Assembly (NCBI GenBank): GCA_902775355.1
Contig: CACYLY010000012.1
Span: 1-64,000 of the forward strand
DNA from: Oscillospiraceae bacterium
Lineage (GTDB): Bacteria > Bacillota > Clostridia > Oscillospirales > Oscillospiraceae
DNA: 64,000 nucleotides
Reading direction: 5' to 3'
Shown in pieces: positions 51,922 to 61,696 of the stretch (its first letter is position 1; every line of letters begins with the position of its first letter). A program made the position numbers and the translations under genes. The notes under the pieces are model-generated. The model did no database searches and was not told where the DNA came from. It saw nothing but the letters and a program-made list of their open reading frames with translations.

Positions 51922-53237
51922 TGCGCTTTCCTTCTCAGTTTCGCGGCAAAAAAGCCGTCCGTCCCGTCTATCTGGGGCCAGAATTCATAGCATCCGCCTG
52001 TGGAACGAAGCGAGCCGCAGCTGAAATCCTCCGCGGTGTACTCCGTATGCGCGGACAAAAAGCGTTCGATCTGTCCGCGATTCTCTTCCCGCAGGATCGT
52101 GCAGGTGGAGTAGAGCAGAACGCCGCCGGGTTTCACATAGCGTGACAGATTATCCAGGATAGCCGCCTGGATGGCGGGCAGGCCTTCCAGCTCGGCAGCG
52201 CTCTTTTTGCGGATCTCCGGACGTTTCCGGATCACGCCCAGTCCCGAACAGGGCACGTCTGCCAGCACCAGGTCAAAAGCCTTTTCCCATTCCGGGCGAA
52301 AAACCCGGGCGTCCGCCGCCAACGTTTCCAGGCAATCCTCCAGTCCCAGCCGCTGGGCTCCGCTGCGGATCAGGCGAAGCTTCTTCTCGTGGAGGTCGCA
52401 GCTCATGAGCCGGCATCGGCCTTCCGCGTCCAGCGCGGCGGCAAAGCTTTTTCCTCCGGGGGCGGCGCAGGCGTCCAGAATGCGCATCCACGGCGCGGCG
52501 CCGGCCGCCTGAACGGCCACGCGTGCCGCCCGATCCTGCACATAGAACAGTCCTTCCTCGAAGCCGGGCAGCTCCGTCACTTTCCCGCCGTCCAGTTCGA
52601 AGCAGCCGGGCAGTTCCGGAAAGCTTCTGACATTCAGTCCGGCCCGCTCCAGCGCGCGCAGATAATCCGTTTCGCTCACGCGCAGGCGATTGACCTGGAT
52701 GCAGAGCGGCGGCGGTTCGTTGTCAGCGCGGAAAAAGGCCTCGGTGAAGGCATATCCCCGCTCGGCGATCAGGCTCTCCGCCAGCCACAGAGGATGGCTC
52801 CAGCGGGTGGAGAGATAAGCGGCGCTCCCCTCTCCGGGTATAGCCGGAAGCTCGTCTTTACACTCTGCGATCCGCCGAAGCACGGCGTTTGCCAGGGAGG
52901 CGGCCCGGTCCAGCTTCCCGTCCCGGCAGAGCTCCACCGTCTCGCTGACAGCGGCGTGGGCAGGCACTTTGTCCAGAAACAGCAGCTGATAGGCGCCGAG
53001 ACGCAGGATCAGCCGCAGTCTGGGCTCCAGCTTTCCCTTGGAAAAAAGATCGATATAATGATCCAGATAGGTGCCGTTTTGCAGAACGCCCAGGCAAAGC
53101 CTGGAAGCCAGGGCGGCGTCTCTTGCCGGGAGTTCATTTGCGCGGATGGCGGAATCCAGGGCGGCGGCGGACCAGGCGCCCTCCCTCTCGCAGCGCTCCA
53201 GGGCCGCGAGGGCCGCAGTTCTGGCGCTCTTCTTCAT
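51918..53237 (-). CDS. rsmB: 16S rRNA m5C967 methyltransferase RsmB
   Basis: A 439-aa protein with an N-terminal NusB-like RNA-binding domain (1-130) and a C-terminal SAM methyltransferase (about 235-439). SAM site DACAAPGGKSFAAAL, catalytic Cys in DVPCSGLGVIRKRPEI, second Cys in YSTCTILREEN. Overlaps both rlmN and fmt by four bases. Confidence 0.96.
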   Translation of the reverse strand: MKKSARTAALAALERCEREGAWSAAALDSAIRANELPARDAALASRLCLGVLQNGTYLDHYIDLFSKGKLEPRLRLILRLGAYQLLFLDKVPAHAAVSETVELCRDGKLDRAASLANAVLRRIAECKDELPAIPGEGSAAYLSTRWSHPLWLAESLIAERGYAFTEAFFRADNEPPPLCIQVNRLRVSETDYLRALERAGLNVRSFPELPGCFELDGGKVTELPGFEEGLFYVQDRAARVAVQAAGAAPWMRILDACAAPGGKSFAAALDAEGRCRLMSCDLHEKKLRLIRSGAQRLGLEDCLETLAADARVFRPEWEKAFDLVLADVPCSGLGVIRKRPEIRKKSAAELEGLPAIQAAILDNLSRYVKPGGVLLYSTCTILREENRGQIERFLSAHTEYTAEDFSCGSLRSTGGCYEFWPQIDGTDGFFAAKLRRKAQ

Positions 53238-54157
53238 GGCTCGGCTTTCAGAGGATGTCCTCTGAGGAAATCCGCCGCCGGCATGCGCTTCTTGCCCGGC
53301 GCCTGCAGCTCGGTGATGCGAAGCGTCTCGCCGCCGGCGCAGGCGATCTCGATGCCCGCGGGGCCCGCGGAGACCAGGCTGCCGGGAGTTTTCCCGGTTT
53401 TTGTATCGGTATACGCGGCGGAGAAGACTTTATATACGGCCCCCTGCAGTTCCATGGTCGCCACAGGCCAGGGCTGAAGACCGCAGATCTGTTTGACGAC
53501 GGCCCGGGGGCTTTGGTTCCAGTCGATGGGGCAAAGGGACTTGTCCAGCATCTTCACGTAGCTCGCCTTTGCGTGATCCTGGGGCGTTCTGGGGGCGCTG
53601 CCGTCCTCGATGGCCCGCAGCGTCTTCACCAGCAGCTCCGCTCCCATTTCCATCAAACGGTCAAAGAGCTCTCCGGAAGTCTCAAACTCCCCGATCGGCG
53701 TCTCGGCGGTATAGATGATATCCCCGGCGTCCATATCATGGGCCAGGTACATGGTGCTCACGCCGGTGAACTCGTCCCCATTCAGCACCGCCCACTGGAT
53801 CGGCGCCGCGCCCCGGTATTTGGGCAGCAGTGAGCCGTGGACATTGATTGCGCCATAGGCAGGCAGCGCCAGGATCTCGTCCGGCAGGATGCGCCCGTAG
53901 GCCACAACCACCAGAATATCCGGCTTCAATTCCCGCAGAATGGCAAGAGCCGTCCCGTCCCGCATTTTCTCGGGCTGAAAAACCGGCAGTCCCGCCTGCA
54001 GAGCCAGGTCCTTGACGGGAGAAAAGGCCATTTCCATGCCCCGGCCTTTCGGTTTGTCCGGCTGGGTAAAAACGCCGACCACGTCAAAGCCTTCCGTCAG
54101 CAGCTTTTTCAGGGAAGCTGCAGCAAAATCCGGCGTGCCCATAAAGACGATGCGCAT
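53234..54157 (-). CDS. fmt: methionyl-tRNA formyltransferase
   Basis: A 307-aa enzyme that formylates initiator Met-tRNA with 10-formyl-THF. MRIVFMGTPDFAAASL start, catalytic Asn/His/Asp region INVHGSLLPKYRGAAPIQWAV, and a C-terminal OB-like domain. One base separates it from def. Confidence 0.97.
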   Translation of the reverse strand: MRIVFMGTPDFAAASLKKLLTEGFDVVGVFTQPDKPKGRGMEMAFSPVKDLALQAGLPVFQPEKMRDGTALAILRELKPDILVVVAYGRILPDEILALPAYGAINVHGSLLPKYRGAAPIQWAVLNGDEFTGVSTMYLAHDMDAGDIIYTAETPIGEFETSGELFDRLMEMGAELLVKTLRAIEDGSAPRTPQDHAKASYVKMLDKSLCPIDWNQSPRAVVKQICGLQPWPVATMELQGAVYKVFSAAYTDTKTGKTPGSLVSAGPAGIEIACAGGETLRITELQAPGKKRMPAADFLRGHPLKAEP

Positions 54158-54158
54158 C

Positions 54159-54677
54159 TTATTCCTCGCCCTCTTCTTCCTCGCGCTCAGAGCCCGTCAG
54201 CTCTTCTTCCGTCAGCATCCGCTCACATTTGGAGGTAAACACCACGCCGTCCAGATGATCGATCTCGTGGCAGAAGCAGCGAGCGGTCAGGCCTGTGCCC
54301 TCCGCCTCGAACCAGTTGCCGTAGCGATCCTGCGCCCGTACCTTCACATTCATGGGTCGTCTCACCAGGCCGTACTCCCCCGGAACACTCAGACAGCCCT
54401 CGGGACCGAACTGTTCGCCGGAGCTCTCAATGATCTCGGGATTGATGAGCTCCAGCAGCTGGTCCGGTTCGCCCTCCGGAACATTGGTCTCCAGCACCAG
54501 GACCGCCCGGCGCAGAACGCCAACCTGGGGAGCGGCAAGGCCCACGCCGTTGGCCTGCTCCAGCGTCTCCGCCATATCGTCCAGCAGCTGGTGGAGTCTG
54601 GAGTTAAAGTCCTTCACGGGACGGCAAACCTTATAGAGTCCGGGCTGTTCTTTCGTCAAAATATTCCGAAGTGCCAT
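54159..54677 (-). CDS. def: peptide deformylase
   Basis: A 172-aa metalloenzyme that removes the N-formyl group from new proteins. Motifs GVGLAAPQVG, EGCLSVPG and CHEIDHLDG (HExxH) all present. The ATG at 54677 has GGAG 6 bases upstream; an in-frame ATG four codons earlier overlaps it. Coupled with fmt. Confidence 0.97.
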   Translation of the reverse strand: MALRNILTKEQPGLYKVCRPVKDFNSRLHQLLDDMAETLEQANGVGLAAPQVGVLRRAVLVLETNVPEGEPDQLLELINPEIIESSGEQFGPEGCLSVPGEYGLVRRPMNVKVRAQDRYGNWFEAEGTGLTARCFCHEIDHLDGVVFTSKCERMLTEEELTGSEREEEEGEE

Positions 54678-54716
54678 TTTTATCTCCATTCTGCCGAAAC
54701 CGGCATGTTTTTCAAG

Positions 54717-56966
54717 TCAGGAATTCATGGGATCGTTCTCCGCAAAAACGGAAACGCCCCGGAAACGCTTGTCTGTGCTGCACTCGATCACAGTCTGAGC
54801 AAGGCTGGAACGCACCGAAGCGCCCAAGCTGCAGCTGATATGGACCCGATAGCGATAGCGATTGTTCACCTTGACGACGGCCAAAGGCGTAGGTCCGAGA
54901 ATGTGCGCGGCCTGCTTTCCCAGAAGCTGCTCCAGCCGTTCTCGTACAAAGTGCCCCGCCCGGACCACCAGCTCCTCCTCCGTTCCGGAAAGCGTCACAG
55001 CCAAAAGGTCCGTAAAGGGCGGCGTGTTCTGCAGCTTCCGCAGCTGCAGCTCGGAATGATAAAAGGCCTCGTAATCCTGCTTCGCCGCCTGACATATGGT
55101 CTCGTTATCCGGGGTAAAGGTCTGGATCAGCGCGCGGCCCGGCTTGCTTCCCCGCCCGCTGCGGCCTACAACCTGGGTGATCAGAGAGAAAGTGCGTTCT
55201 CCCGCCCGATAGTCCCCGGCGTAGAGGCTTTGATCCGCGGAGAGCACGCCCACCAGCGTGACGTTTTCGAAATTCAGGCCCTTGGTGACCATCTGCGTGC
55301 CCACCAAAAAAGGAATGTTCTCTTTTTGAAAACGCGCAAAAAGCTGTTCGTGCGAGCCCACCGGCGCTACCGAGTCGGTATCCATCCGCAGGATCTCCCT
55401 GTCGGGGAAAAGGCTCTGCAGCTCCTCAACCACCAATTGAGTGCCGGCTCCCACGTACTTGAGCCGTCCGCCGCATTCTGGGCAGTTTTCGTCCACCCTG
55501 CGGGAATAGCCGCAGTAATGGCACAGAAGCCTTCTGTTGATGCTGTGATAGGTCAGGGACACGCTGCAGCGGGGACACTTGTAGGTAAAGCCGCAGTCTC
55601 CACAGCTGATGAGCTTGTTGGTGCCCCGGCGATTGAGAAAGAGGATGCTCTGTTCGCCGGCGTCCAGGTTTTTCTGCAGTTCTTCTGCAAGGACGGAGCT
55701 GATGCAGCCGCCGTTGCCCTGGTGCAGCTCCCGTTTCATATCGACAATTCGGACCTGGGGCAGTTCCTGGGCGTTGTAACGGTTTTCCAGCCGGAAATAG
55801 GCGTAACGGCCGATCTCCGCCTGGTAACGGCTCACCAGCTCCGGCGTGGCCGAACCCAGGAGCAGCAGACAATCTGCCTTGCTGCAGCGGTACTTGGCAA
55901 TGTCCCGGGCGTGATAGCGGGGCGAATTTTCAGAGCGGTAGGTCTCCTCCTGCTCCTCGTCAATGATGAGGATGCCCAGGTGTTCCACAGGGGCGAACAC
56001 CGCGCTGCGGGTGCCGATCACCAGATGGGCCTTCCCGTTTTTGATGCGCTTCCACTCGTCATAACGCTCGCCCACGGACAGGGAGCTGTGCAGCACCGCC
56101 ACCTCGTCCCCGAAATGGCTGGAGAAGGTGCGCAGCATCTGGGGCGTAAGCGCGATTTCCGGCACCAGGAGGATGGCGCTTTTCCCTCGATCCAGCTGCT
56201 GACGGATCAGGTGGATATACACGCTGGTCTTGCCGCTGCCGGTGACGCCCTGCAGCAGGGCGCACCCGGCCTTGCCGCTGATGGCCAGCCGGGAGATGCC
56301 GGAGAAGGCTGTGCTCTGTTCTTCGTTCAGAGTCGGCAGCTCCAGAAGCTCCTCCGGCGGCTGTTCCGGCCTGCGGTAGACCTCCCGCTGATACAGCGTC
56401 ACCAGCTCTTTCGCGCACAAGGCCTTCAGCGCCTGTCTGGAAGCGCCGCAGTGAAGCATCAATTCCCGTGATGGCAGCGCCTCGAAGCTGCAGAGCATGT
56501 CCAGCAGATTCGCCTGCTGGGCCGAGCGGCGCCGGATCCGATCCGCGGCGTCTGCCGCGTCCTCTGCCGCAATGGCCAGGCGGGCCATTTCCACGGTCTT
56601 GTCCCGTACCCGGCGAGAACCGTCCGCCTGGAACCAGAGCCCTGCCGGCAGGATGGCCTTCACAGCGTCATAGACCGTGCAGAAAAAGCGCTCCCGCATG
56701 AACAGCGCGAGCCGGAGCTGCTGCTCGGTCAAAACCGGCTTGTCGTCCAGCACGGCCAGGATCGGCTTCAGCGTTTCGTACTTGCTGCCGTCGGCCATGG
56801 CCAGCACCACGCCCTCCGTCTGCCGATTGCCTCGTGAAAAGGGTACGCAGACGCGCATACCGGGCTGCACCCTGTCCCCGAATTCCTCCGGGACCAGATA
56901 GTCGTAGGGGCGGTCGATCCAGTAGGTTGCCGCCGACACCGCAATCTTTGCTATGAGAACCGGCAA
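54717..56966 (-). CDS. priA: primosomal replication protein N' (helicase PriA)
   Basis: A 749-aa superfamily 2 helicase that restarts stalled replication forks. N-terminal DNA-binding domain (1-180), Walker A GVTGSGKTSVY, Walker B IIDEEQEETY, and a zinc-binding insert with eight Cys (CGDCGFTYKCPRC, CHYCGYS, CPECG). The helicase box DEEH reads DEEQ here. The start is a TTG at 56966 preceded by AAAGGG. In other Firmicutes coaBC precedes priA; it is absent here. Confidence 0.96.
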   Translation of the reverse strand: MPVLIAKIAVSAATYWIDRPYDYLVPEEFGDRVQPGMRVCVPFSRGNRQTEGVVLAMADGSKYETLKPILAVLDDKPVLTEQQLRLALFMRERFFCTVYDAVKAILPAGLWFQADGSRRVRDKTVEMARLAIAAEDAADAADRIRRRSAQQANLLDMLCSFEALPSRELMLHCGASRQALKALCAKELVTLYQREVYRRPEQPPEELLELPTLNEEQSTAFSGISRLAISGKAGCALLQGVTGSGKTSVYIHLIRQQLDRGKSAILLVPEIALTPQMLRTFSSHFGDEVAVLHSSLSVGERYDEWKRIKNGKAHLVIGTRSAVFAPVEHLGILIIDEEQEETYRSENSPRYHARDIAKYRCSKADCLLLLGSATPELVSRYQAEIGRYAYFRLENRYNAQELPQVRIVDMKRELHQGNGGCISSVLAEELQKNLDAGEQSILFLNRRGTNKLISCGDCGFTYKCPRCSVSLTYHSINRRLLCHYCGYSRRVDENCPECGGRLKYVGAGTQLVVEELQSLFPDREILRMDTDSVAPVGSHEQLFARFQKENIPFLVGTQMVTKGLNFENVTLVGVLSADQSLYAGDYRAGERTFSLITQVVGRSGRGSKPGRALIQTFTPDNETICQAAKQDYEAFYHSELQLRKLQNTPPFTDLLAVTLSGTEEELVVRAGHFVRERLEQLLGKQAAHILGPTPLAVVKVNNRYRYRVHISCSLGASVRSSLAQTVIECSTDKRFRGVSVFAENDPMNS

Positions 56967-57028
56967 TTCGGATCACCGCCCTTTCCGAGTCGTCTTCTTA
57001 TGCTTTCCGCTGGAACAACTGGCCGCAG

Positions 57029-57232
57029 TCAGTCCTTGTTTTCCTTAACGATGGAGAGTTTCCCGGTGTAAACCTCGTCGATGGCGGAAGACACGGGCTT
57101 TCTCTCCAGGGGGATCTGCTCTTCTTCGGCCTGGGCAGAGATGACACGGGCGCGGCGGGCCACCAGGTTTACCAGCTGATACCGGCTGCCAATCTTGTCG
57201 ACCAGCTCGGCTACGGGGGGATAAAGCATCAT
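57029..57232 (-). CDS. rpoZ: RNA polymerase omega subunit
   Basis: A 67-aa omega subunit (VDKIGSRYQLVNLVARRAR, RKPVSSAIDEVYTGKL), which helps assemble the core enzyme. Two ATGs in a row at the start, with AGAGG upstream. Between gmk and priA as usual. Confidence 0.95.
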   Translation of the reverse strand: MMLYPPVAELVDKIGSRYQLVNLVARRARVISAQAEEEQIPLERKPVSSAIDEVYTGKLSIVKENKD

Positions 57233-57274
57233 AATTCCATACCTCTATTCTGCCGCAATGCGGCGTATTGTGTT

Positions 57275-57874
57275 TCAGAATGTTTCCAGCAGGTGCCTGC
57301 GATGAGCATACCTGCAGTGTTCAGCCTTGAGGATGGCGGCAAACTCCGCCGCGGCCTCGTCAAGCTTGTCGTTGACGATGATATAATCGTAGATGGAAGC
57401 TTCTTTCAGTTCTTCCCGGGCGCGCCGCAGTCTGGCGTCGATCACCTCTGCGCTGTCGGTCCCGCGGTTTTCCAGCCGTCGGCGAAGCTCCTCCATGGAA
57501 GGCGGCAAAATGAAGATCAACACGGATTCGGGGCTTCTTTCCTTCACCTGCCTGGCGCCCTGCACTTCGATATCCAGGATCACGTTGAATCCCGCGGCCA
57601 TCTGCTTTTCCACAAAGGCCTTGGGCGTACCGTAGGAATGGGCCACATATCTGGCGTGCTCCAGCAGTTCGCCATTCTCCACCATTTCCTGAAAACGCTC
57701 CTCGTCGATGAAGAAATAATCCTTTCCGTCCACTTCTCCCGGGCGGGGCGCTCTGGTGGTGACCGAAGTGGAGAAGCACATATCGTCTCTCCCCTGGATC
57801 GCCCTGTTGACTACCGTGCTTTTTCCGGCGCCGGACGGGCCGGAGATGACGATCAGCTTGCCTTTCTCAGTCAT
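57275..57874 (-). CDS. gmk: guanylate kinase
   Basis: A 199-aa kinase that makes GDP from GMP. P-loop [12 protein letters not shown] near residue 10, GMP-binding [18 protein letters not shown], and [11 protein letters not shown]. It overlaps remA by eight bases. Confidence 0.97.
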   Translation of the reverse strand: MTEKGKLIVISGPSGAGKSTVVNRAIQGRDDMCFSTSVTTRAPRPGEVDGKDYFFIDEERFQEMVENGELLEHARYVAHSYGTPKAFVEKQMAAGFNVILDIEVQGARQVKERSPESVLIFILPPSMEELRRRLENRGTDSAEVIDARLRRAREELKEASIYDYIIVNDKLDEAAAEFAAILKAEHCRYAHRRHLLETF

Positions 57875-58133
57875 TGCCTGTCTCTTCCTCCTCTTGTGTG
57901 CGATCTTCGATCCGCGCCGCCAGGCTTTCCGGGGTCAGGGCGGACAGGATCACATTTCCGCTGTCCATGATCAGTACCGCCCGGGTGCTGCGTCCGAATG
58001 AGGCGTCGATCAAGCCGCCCCGTTCCCGAACTTCCTGGATCATTCTTTTGATGGGGGCCGATTCCGGACTCACGATCGAAATGATCCGTTCCGCCGCCAC
58101 CAGGTTTCCAAATCCGATTCCGATCAGTTTCAC
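57867..58133 (-). CDS. remA: RemA-like regulator (DUF370)
   Basis: An 88-aa DNA-binding protein of the RemA/YlzA family: [25 protein letters not shown] near the start. In Bacillus, RemA forms a ring and activates matrix genes; its conserved place between yicC and gmk is seen here too. The tail (about 70-88) is acidic and longer than the minimal domain. Confidence 0.95.
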   Translation of the reverse strand: MKLIGIGFGNLVAAERIISIVSPESAPIKRMIQEVRERGGLIDASFGRSTRAVLIMDSGNVILSALTPESLAARIEDRTQEEEETGND

Positions 58134-58142
58134 GGCAGTCTC

Positions 58143-59021
58143 CTATTCAATGTTCTGGATCTGCTCCCGGATCTTTTCGATCTCGGACTTCAGATCCACC
58201 ACCACGCGGGCGATGTCCGAATTCTGGCATTTTGAGCCGATAGTGTTGGCCTCTCTGTTGAACTCCTGAATCAGAAAATCGATCTTTCTGCCAATAGGCG
58301 AATTGCCCCTGATCATCGTATCCAACTGGGCCATGTGGCTGCGCAGCCGTACGGTCTCCTCGTCCACGGCGATGTGGTCGGCGAAAATGGCGGCCTCTGC
58401 CAGGATCCGGTTTTCGTCGATATTGCTCGCGCCCAGGACCTCCGCCATCTTTTGCTCCAGGCGGCGGCGGTATTCCGCCACGGTCTCCGGCGCGCGTTCC
58501 TCCACGATCCCCACCAAGGTGCGGATCGTGTCCAGCCTGTTGAGGACATCGTCCCTGAGCTTTTCGCCTTCCCGCAGGCGCATGGCGTCAAAATCGTTCA
58601 GCGCCTGTTCTACGATCTCGCGCATACCGGCGCTGATGGCTTCGGCGTCCAGATCCTTTTTTTCAACCGTCAGCACATCCGGAAAACGGCTGACGCTCAA
58701 AGCGGTCATCTCCTGCGGGAGTCCGTACTCCTCCCCGATATGGACGATGGCCTCCACATAGGCCTTCAGCAGGCCTTCGTTTACCTTTACGGTCATGTCC
58801 CCGGCCTGGGAAGCGTCCACGTTCACGAAGACGTCCACTTTTCCGCGGCTGATATGGGATTGTACCCGGGACTTGACCATTTCTTCCGCAAACAGAAAGC
58901 TGCGGGGAAGACGTACCGAGGTATCCAGGTACCGATTGTTTACGCTTTTGAGTTCCACGCTGATCTCCAGCCCGTCCACAACGCCCTTGGCGCTGCCGTA
59001 GCCGGTCATGCTTCTGATCAT
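58143..59021 (-). CDS. yicC: YicC/YloC family endoribonuclease
   Basis: A 292-aa protein starting MIRSMTGYGSAKG with the block VELKSVNNRYLD, both typical of YicC. The C-terminal DUF1732 ends in a coiled-coil-like segment. Members are reported to be RNases. The ATG at 59021 follows GGGAGG. Confidence 0.95.
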   Translation of the reverse strand: MIRSMTGYGSAKGVVDGLEISVELKSVNNRYLDTSVRLPRSFLFAEEMVKSRVQSHISRGKVDVFVNVDASQAGDMTVKVNEGLLKAYVEAIVHIGEEYGLPQEMTALSVSRFPDVLTVEKKDLDAEAISAGMREIVEQALNDFDAMRLREGEKLRDDVLNRLDTIRTLVGIVEERAPETVAEYRRRLEQKMAEVLGASNIDENRILAEAAIFADHIAVDEETVRLRSHMAQLDTMIRGNSPIGRKIDFLIQEFNREANTIGSKCQNSDIARVVVDLKSEIEKIREQIQNIE

Positions 59022-59037
59022 GTTTCCTCCCGTCCGA

Positions 59038-59439
59038 TCACGCAATGATATCAAAGGTGATGGGGTTTTTATTTCGATTGAGCCTCTGACTGAGCACCAG
59101 CACGCAGGCGCTCACAAGAAGTGCTGCAAAGCTCACCAGGATCTTTACGCCCTCCGAAGCGCCGAGAGCTGCCGCCAGTCCGTAGCCCGCCAGGAAAAAC
59201 AGCAGCGGCATCACATAGACGAGCAGCGCCGCGCCGAAGATGCGGGAGCTTTTGCTTTCGATGGTCACTTTTTGTCCCGGCTGTGCCTGGATCAGATTAC
59301 GCGCCTCGGTATGCAGTTCCTTTTGAAACCGGCAGCTTTCACAACTGCCGCAGTTGCCGCCGCAGGCGGTGCCGCGGGTTACCGCGACTTCCGCCATGCC
59401 GTTGGGCAGCAGCTTCGTCACAACAGCGTCCTGCGTCAT
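59038..59439 (-). CDS. RseC/MucC-like membrane protein
   Basis: A 133-aa protein. An N-terminal Cys-rich domain has four cysteines in CGGNCGSCESC (about 26-36), followed by two membrane helices (about 68-87 and 95-115). This is the RseC/SoxR-reducing-system layout. In Clostridia the family often accompanies Rnf or Fe-S electron carriers, but no rnf genes are here. It overlaps cdaR by four bases, so it is the last gene of cdaA-cdaR-this. Confidence 0.88.
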   Translation of the reverse strand: MTQDAVVTKLLPNGMAEVAVTRGTACGGNCGSCESCRFQKELHTEARNLIQAQPGQKVTIESKSSRIFGAALLVYVMPLLFFLAGYGLAAALGASEGVKILVSFAALLVSACVLVLSQRLNRNKNPITFDIIA

Positions 59440-60710
59440 GGTGTCTCATCCTTTTTGACCAGGCGAATCGCAACGGTATAATCCGGCTTTCCGTCTTCCT
59501 GAATCGGGCCGACACCGGGAATAGCGGGCACACTGACCTGGACGGTTACAAAATGATCGCCCATCGTGTCCATCAAATTGCTCAAATCCCCCTCTGCATG
59601 GATGAGATACGGCGTGATGCGATTGAGGAGGCTGGAGGGACCTCGCATGAGAACAGGGATTTTGGCGGACTGTACGATCACTTCCACGTCATCGGAGACC
59701 CCTGTCCAGGTAAACTGGTCAACATCAAAGGACTTGGTTCCCAACCCGAGGATCTCCACCGTAACCGTGACCTCTGTCACGCCGGAAAGATTTCGCATCC
59801 CATTGGGGATCGGAATCTGATAAGTAACGGTGTGAGAATTTTTAAAAGTGGACAGATCCAGGTTGTCCAGCAGCTCTATGGAGTTGATTTCCGAGAGCAC
59901 GGCGCTGTCTCCCGCAAGCTTGATGGTTTCCGGTTCCACTTTAATACGGGTATTCTCAGCCGTCGCGCCGGCCTTGTATTCCACATTGGGAATGATGGGG
60001 ACCTCTTTGACTTGCAGCACCGGAAGCGTTGCCCGGATCACCTCGGGAGAGCAGGTGATGCCGTCCGTAGAGCAGGGTACGTCGTTTTCGTCCATCAAAA
60101 CATAACCGGTCTCAATGGAATAGGTGCTCTGCAGGGTCTGCTCTTTGCCGAAGGTAACATAGGCGTGGTCTACTTTATTCAGGTATTCTTCCGGGCCTGA
60201 GAGCGTGATGGTTGAAGGCTCAAAATACGGTGTTTCCTGGATATAGCCGCTGACGGCCTTCCCGGTAAACCCGCCTTTGACAGGAACTGTTCTTGTTGTC
60301 AGCGTCGAAACCATAAAACTGATGGAATCCGGGGTTTTGGTTACGATACGCAGGTTCCGGCGATCGACTCCGCTGGGAAAAATGATGGAGAAACTGGCCG
60401 TAGTAAAGTTCGTCGTGAGCTTGCTCACATCTACCTGCGCGATCAGATCCTCCGCCTCCAGGGAGTTTACGATGCGTCTGGGTCCGCTGATTTCCACGGT
60501 CACTGTCGGCGAGTTTGAATCGATCACGACCAGATTCCGCAGATTCAGCAGGGTCTCTTCCCCTACCAGCTCGACCTGTACGTTTCGAAAGGTCTTGGTG
60601 GATTCCACGGTCTCCTCCGAGGTCACATAGACCCATACAGCCAGGGAGACAAGGAAAGAAATGATCATCCAGAAAATCTTGCTGTCGGAAAGCTTTTTAA
60701 TCATTTTCAT
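59436..60710 (-). CDS. cdaR: CdaA regulator CdaR (YbbR-domain protein)
   Basis: A 424-aa protein with one N-terminal membrane helix (about 12-30) and several extracellular YbbR repeats. It is the partner that regulates the diadenylate cyclase CdaA. The ATG follows GGAG and overlaps the end of cdaA by 14 bases. Confidence 0.94.
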   Translation of the reverse strand: MKMIKKLSDSKIFWMIISFLVSLAVWVYVTSEETVESTKTFRNVQVELVGEETLLNLRNLVVIDSNSPTVTVEISGPRRIVNSLEAEDLIAQVDVSKLTTNFTTASFSIIFPSGVDRRNLRIVTKTPDSISFMVSTLTTRTVPVKGGFTGKAVSGYIQETPYFEPSTITLSGPEEYLNKVDHAYVTFGKEQTLQSTYSIETGYVLMDENDVPCSTDGITCSPEVIRATLPVLQVKEVPIIPNVEYKAGATAENTRIKVEPETIKLAGDSAVLSEINSIELLDNLDLSTFKNSHTVTYQIPIPNGMRNLSGVTEVTVTVEILGLGTKSFDVDQFTWTGVSDDVEVIVQSAKIPVLMRGPSSLLNRITPYLIHAEGDLSNLMDTMGDHFVTVQVSVPAIPGVGPIQEDGKPDYTVAIRLVKKDETP

Positions 60711-61563
60711 TCTTCTCTCCTTTGAAGCGCTTCCGGATGCCGCGCAGGAGCTTGGACGTCCGGGAGGTGTTCTCCTCCGTCTGTACCAGCTCGCTGTGCA
60801 ATAGTTTTTCCAGCGTACTGCCGTTCAGATGGCGTTTAAGCATCCCTTCCAGCGCAACGGAAATGGAGCCCGTCTCCTCCGAGACGATGATGACCACCGC
60901 GTCTGACTGCTCGCTGAGTCCGATACCGGCCCGGTGGCGCATGCCCAGTTCTTTGCTCAGGTTGGTGCTCTGGGTCAGAGGGAGGACGCAGCCGGCCGCC
61001 GCGATCCTGCCCTCCCTGATGACGACCGCCCCGTCATGCAAGGGCGCCTTGTTATAAAACAGGTTTTTGATCAACTCTGCCGAGACGTCCGAATTGATGA
61101 CGGTTCCGGTGGTCATGATACTGTTCAGCCGCTCTTTTCGTTCAAAAATCAGCAGCGCGCCGGTGTGAGAAGCGGACATCTCCGTGCAGGCCAGCACCGT
61201 CTGGGCAATTGCGTCTTCCATCACAGGATTGGAAACGCTTCGATTGGAGCCAAAGCCGCGGCCCATCCGCTCCAAAAGACGCCGCAGCTCCGGCTGAAAC
61301 AGGATCAGCAGTGCGATCAGGCCCAACTCCACCGTGCGGCGAAGCAGGAAGTTGATCATGGTCAATTGGAAGATATAGGACAGCCACAGGGCGATCAGAA
61401 TAAATACCACGCCCTTGGCAAGGTTATAGGAATTGGTCTTCCGGACAAAACCAATCACCTTGTAGATCAGGTAAGCCACGATGATCACGTCCAAAAAGTC
61501 CGTGAAGCTCATGGTCTTGATCCCGTTCAGGGCCGTAACAAATACATCTTTTACAGCTTCCAT
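60697..61563 (-). CDS. cdaA: diadenylate cyclase CdaA
   Basis: A 288-aa membrane enzyme that makes c-di-AMP from two ATP. Three N-terminal helices (about 20-95) are followed by a DAC domain with the catalytic motifs LHDGAVVIREG (DGA) and GMRHRAGIGLSEQ (RHR). The ATG at 61563 follows GAGGA. c-di-AMP controls potassium and osmolyte balance. glmM, the usual third gene of the operon, is not present in the next positions. Confidence 0.96.
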   Translation of the reverse strand: MEAVKDVFVTALNGIKTMSFTDFLDVIIVAYLIYKVIGFVRKTNSYNLAKGVVFILIALWLSYIFQLTMINFLLRRTVELGLIALLILFQPELRRLLERMGRGFGSNRSVSNPVMEDAIAQTVLACTEMSASHTGALLIFERKERLNSIMTTGTVINSDVSAELIKNLFYNKAPLHDGAVVIREGRIAAAGCVLPLTQSTNLSKELGMRHRAGIGLSEQSDAVVIIVSEETGSISVALEGMLKRHLNGSTLEKLLHSELVQTEENTSRTSKLLRGIRKRFKGEKNEND

Positions 61564-61636
61564 AGGCAAATCCTCTTCCTGTATTATCCGCCAACGGTGT
61601 TTTCACCGCATACAACTCCAGCTTATTCATTCGAAT

Positions 61637-61665
61637 ATTATAACGCATTTCCATAAAAAAGGCAA
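61637..61665 (-). promoter_or_regulatory. promoter of cdaA-cdaR
   Basis: TTGCCT (61660-61665), 17-base spacer, perfect TATAAT (61637-61642) on the minus strand. Confidence 0.75.
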
Positions 61666-61696
61666 CAGATGGAAACAAGATAAAAATGAATTTGTC

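Noticed and set aside
54012..56471. Plus-strand frame of 819 codons opposite def and priA
   Set aside because: It crosses two real genes on the minus strand, has no recognised domains and no translation signal.
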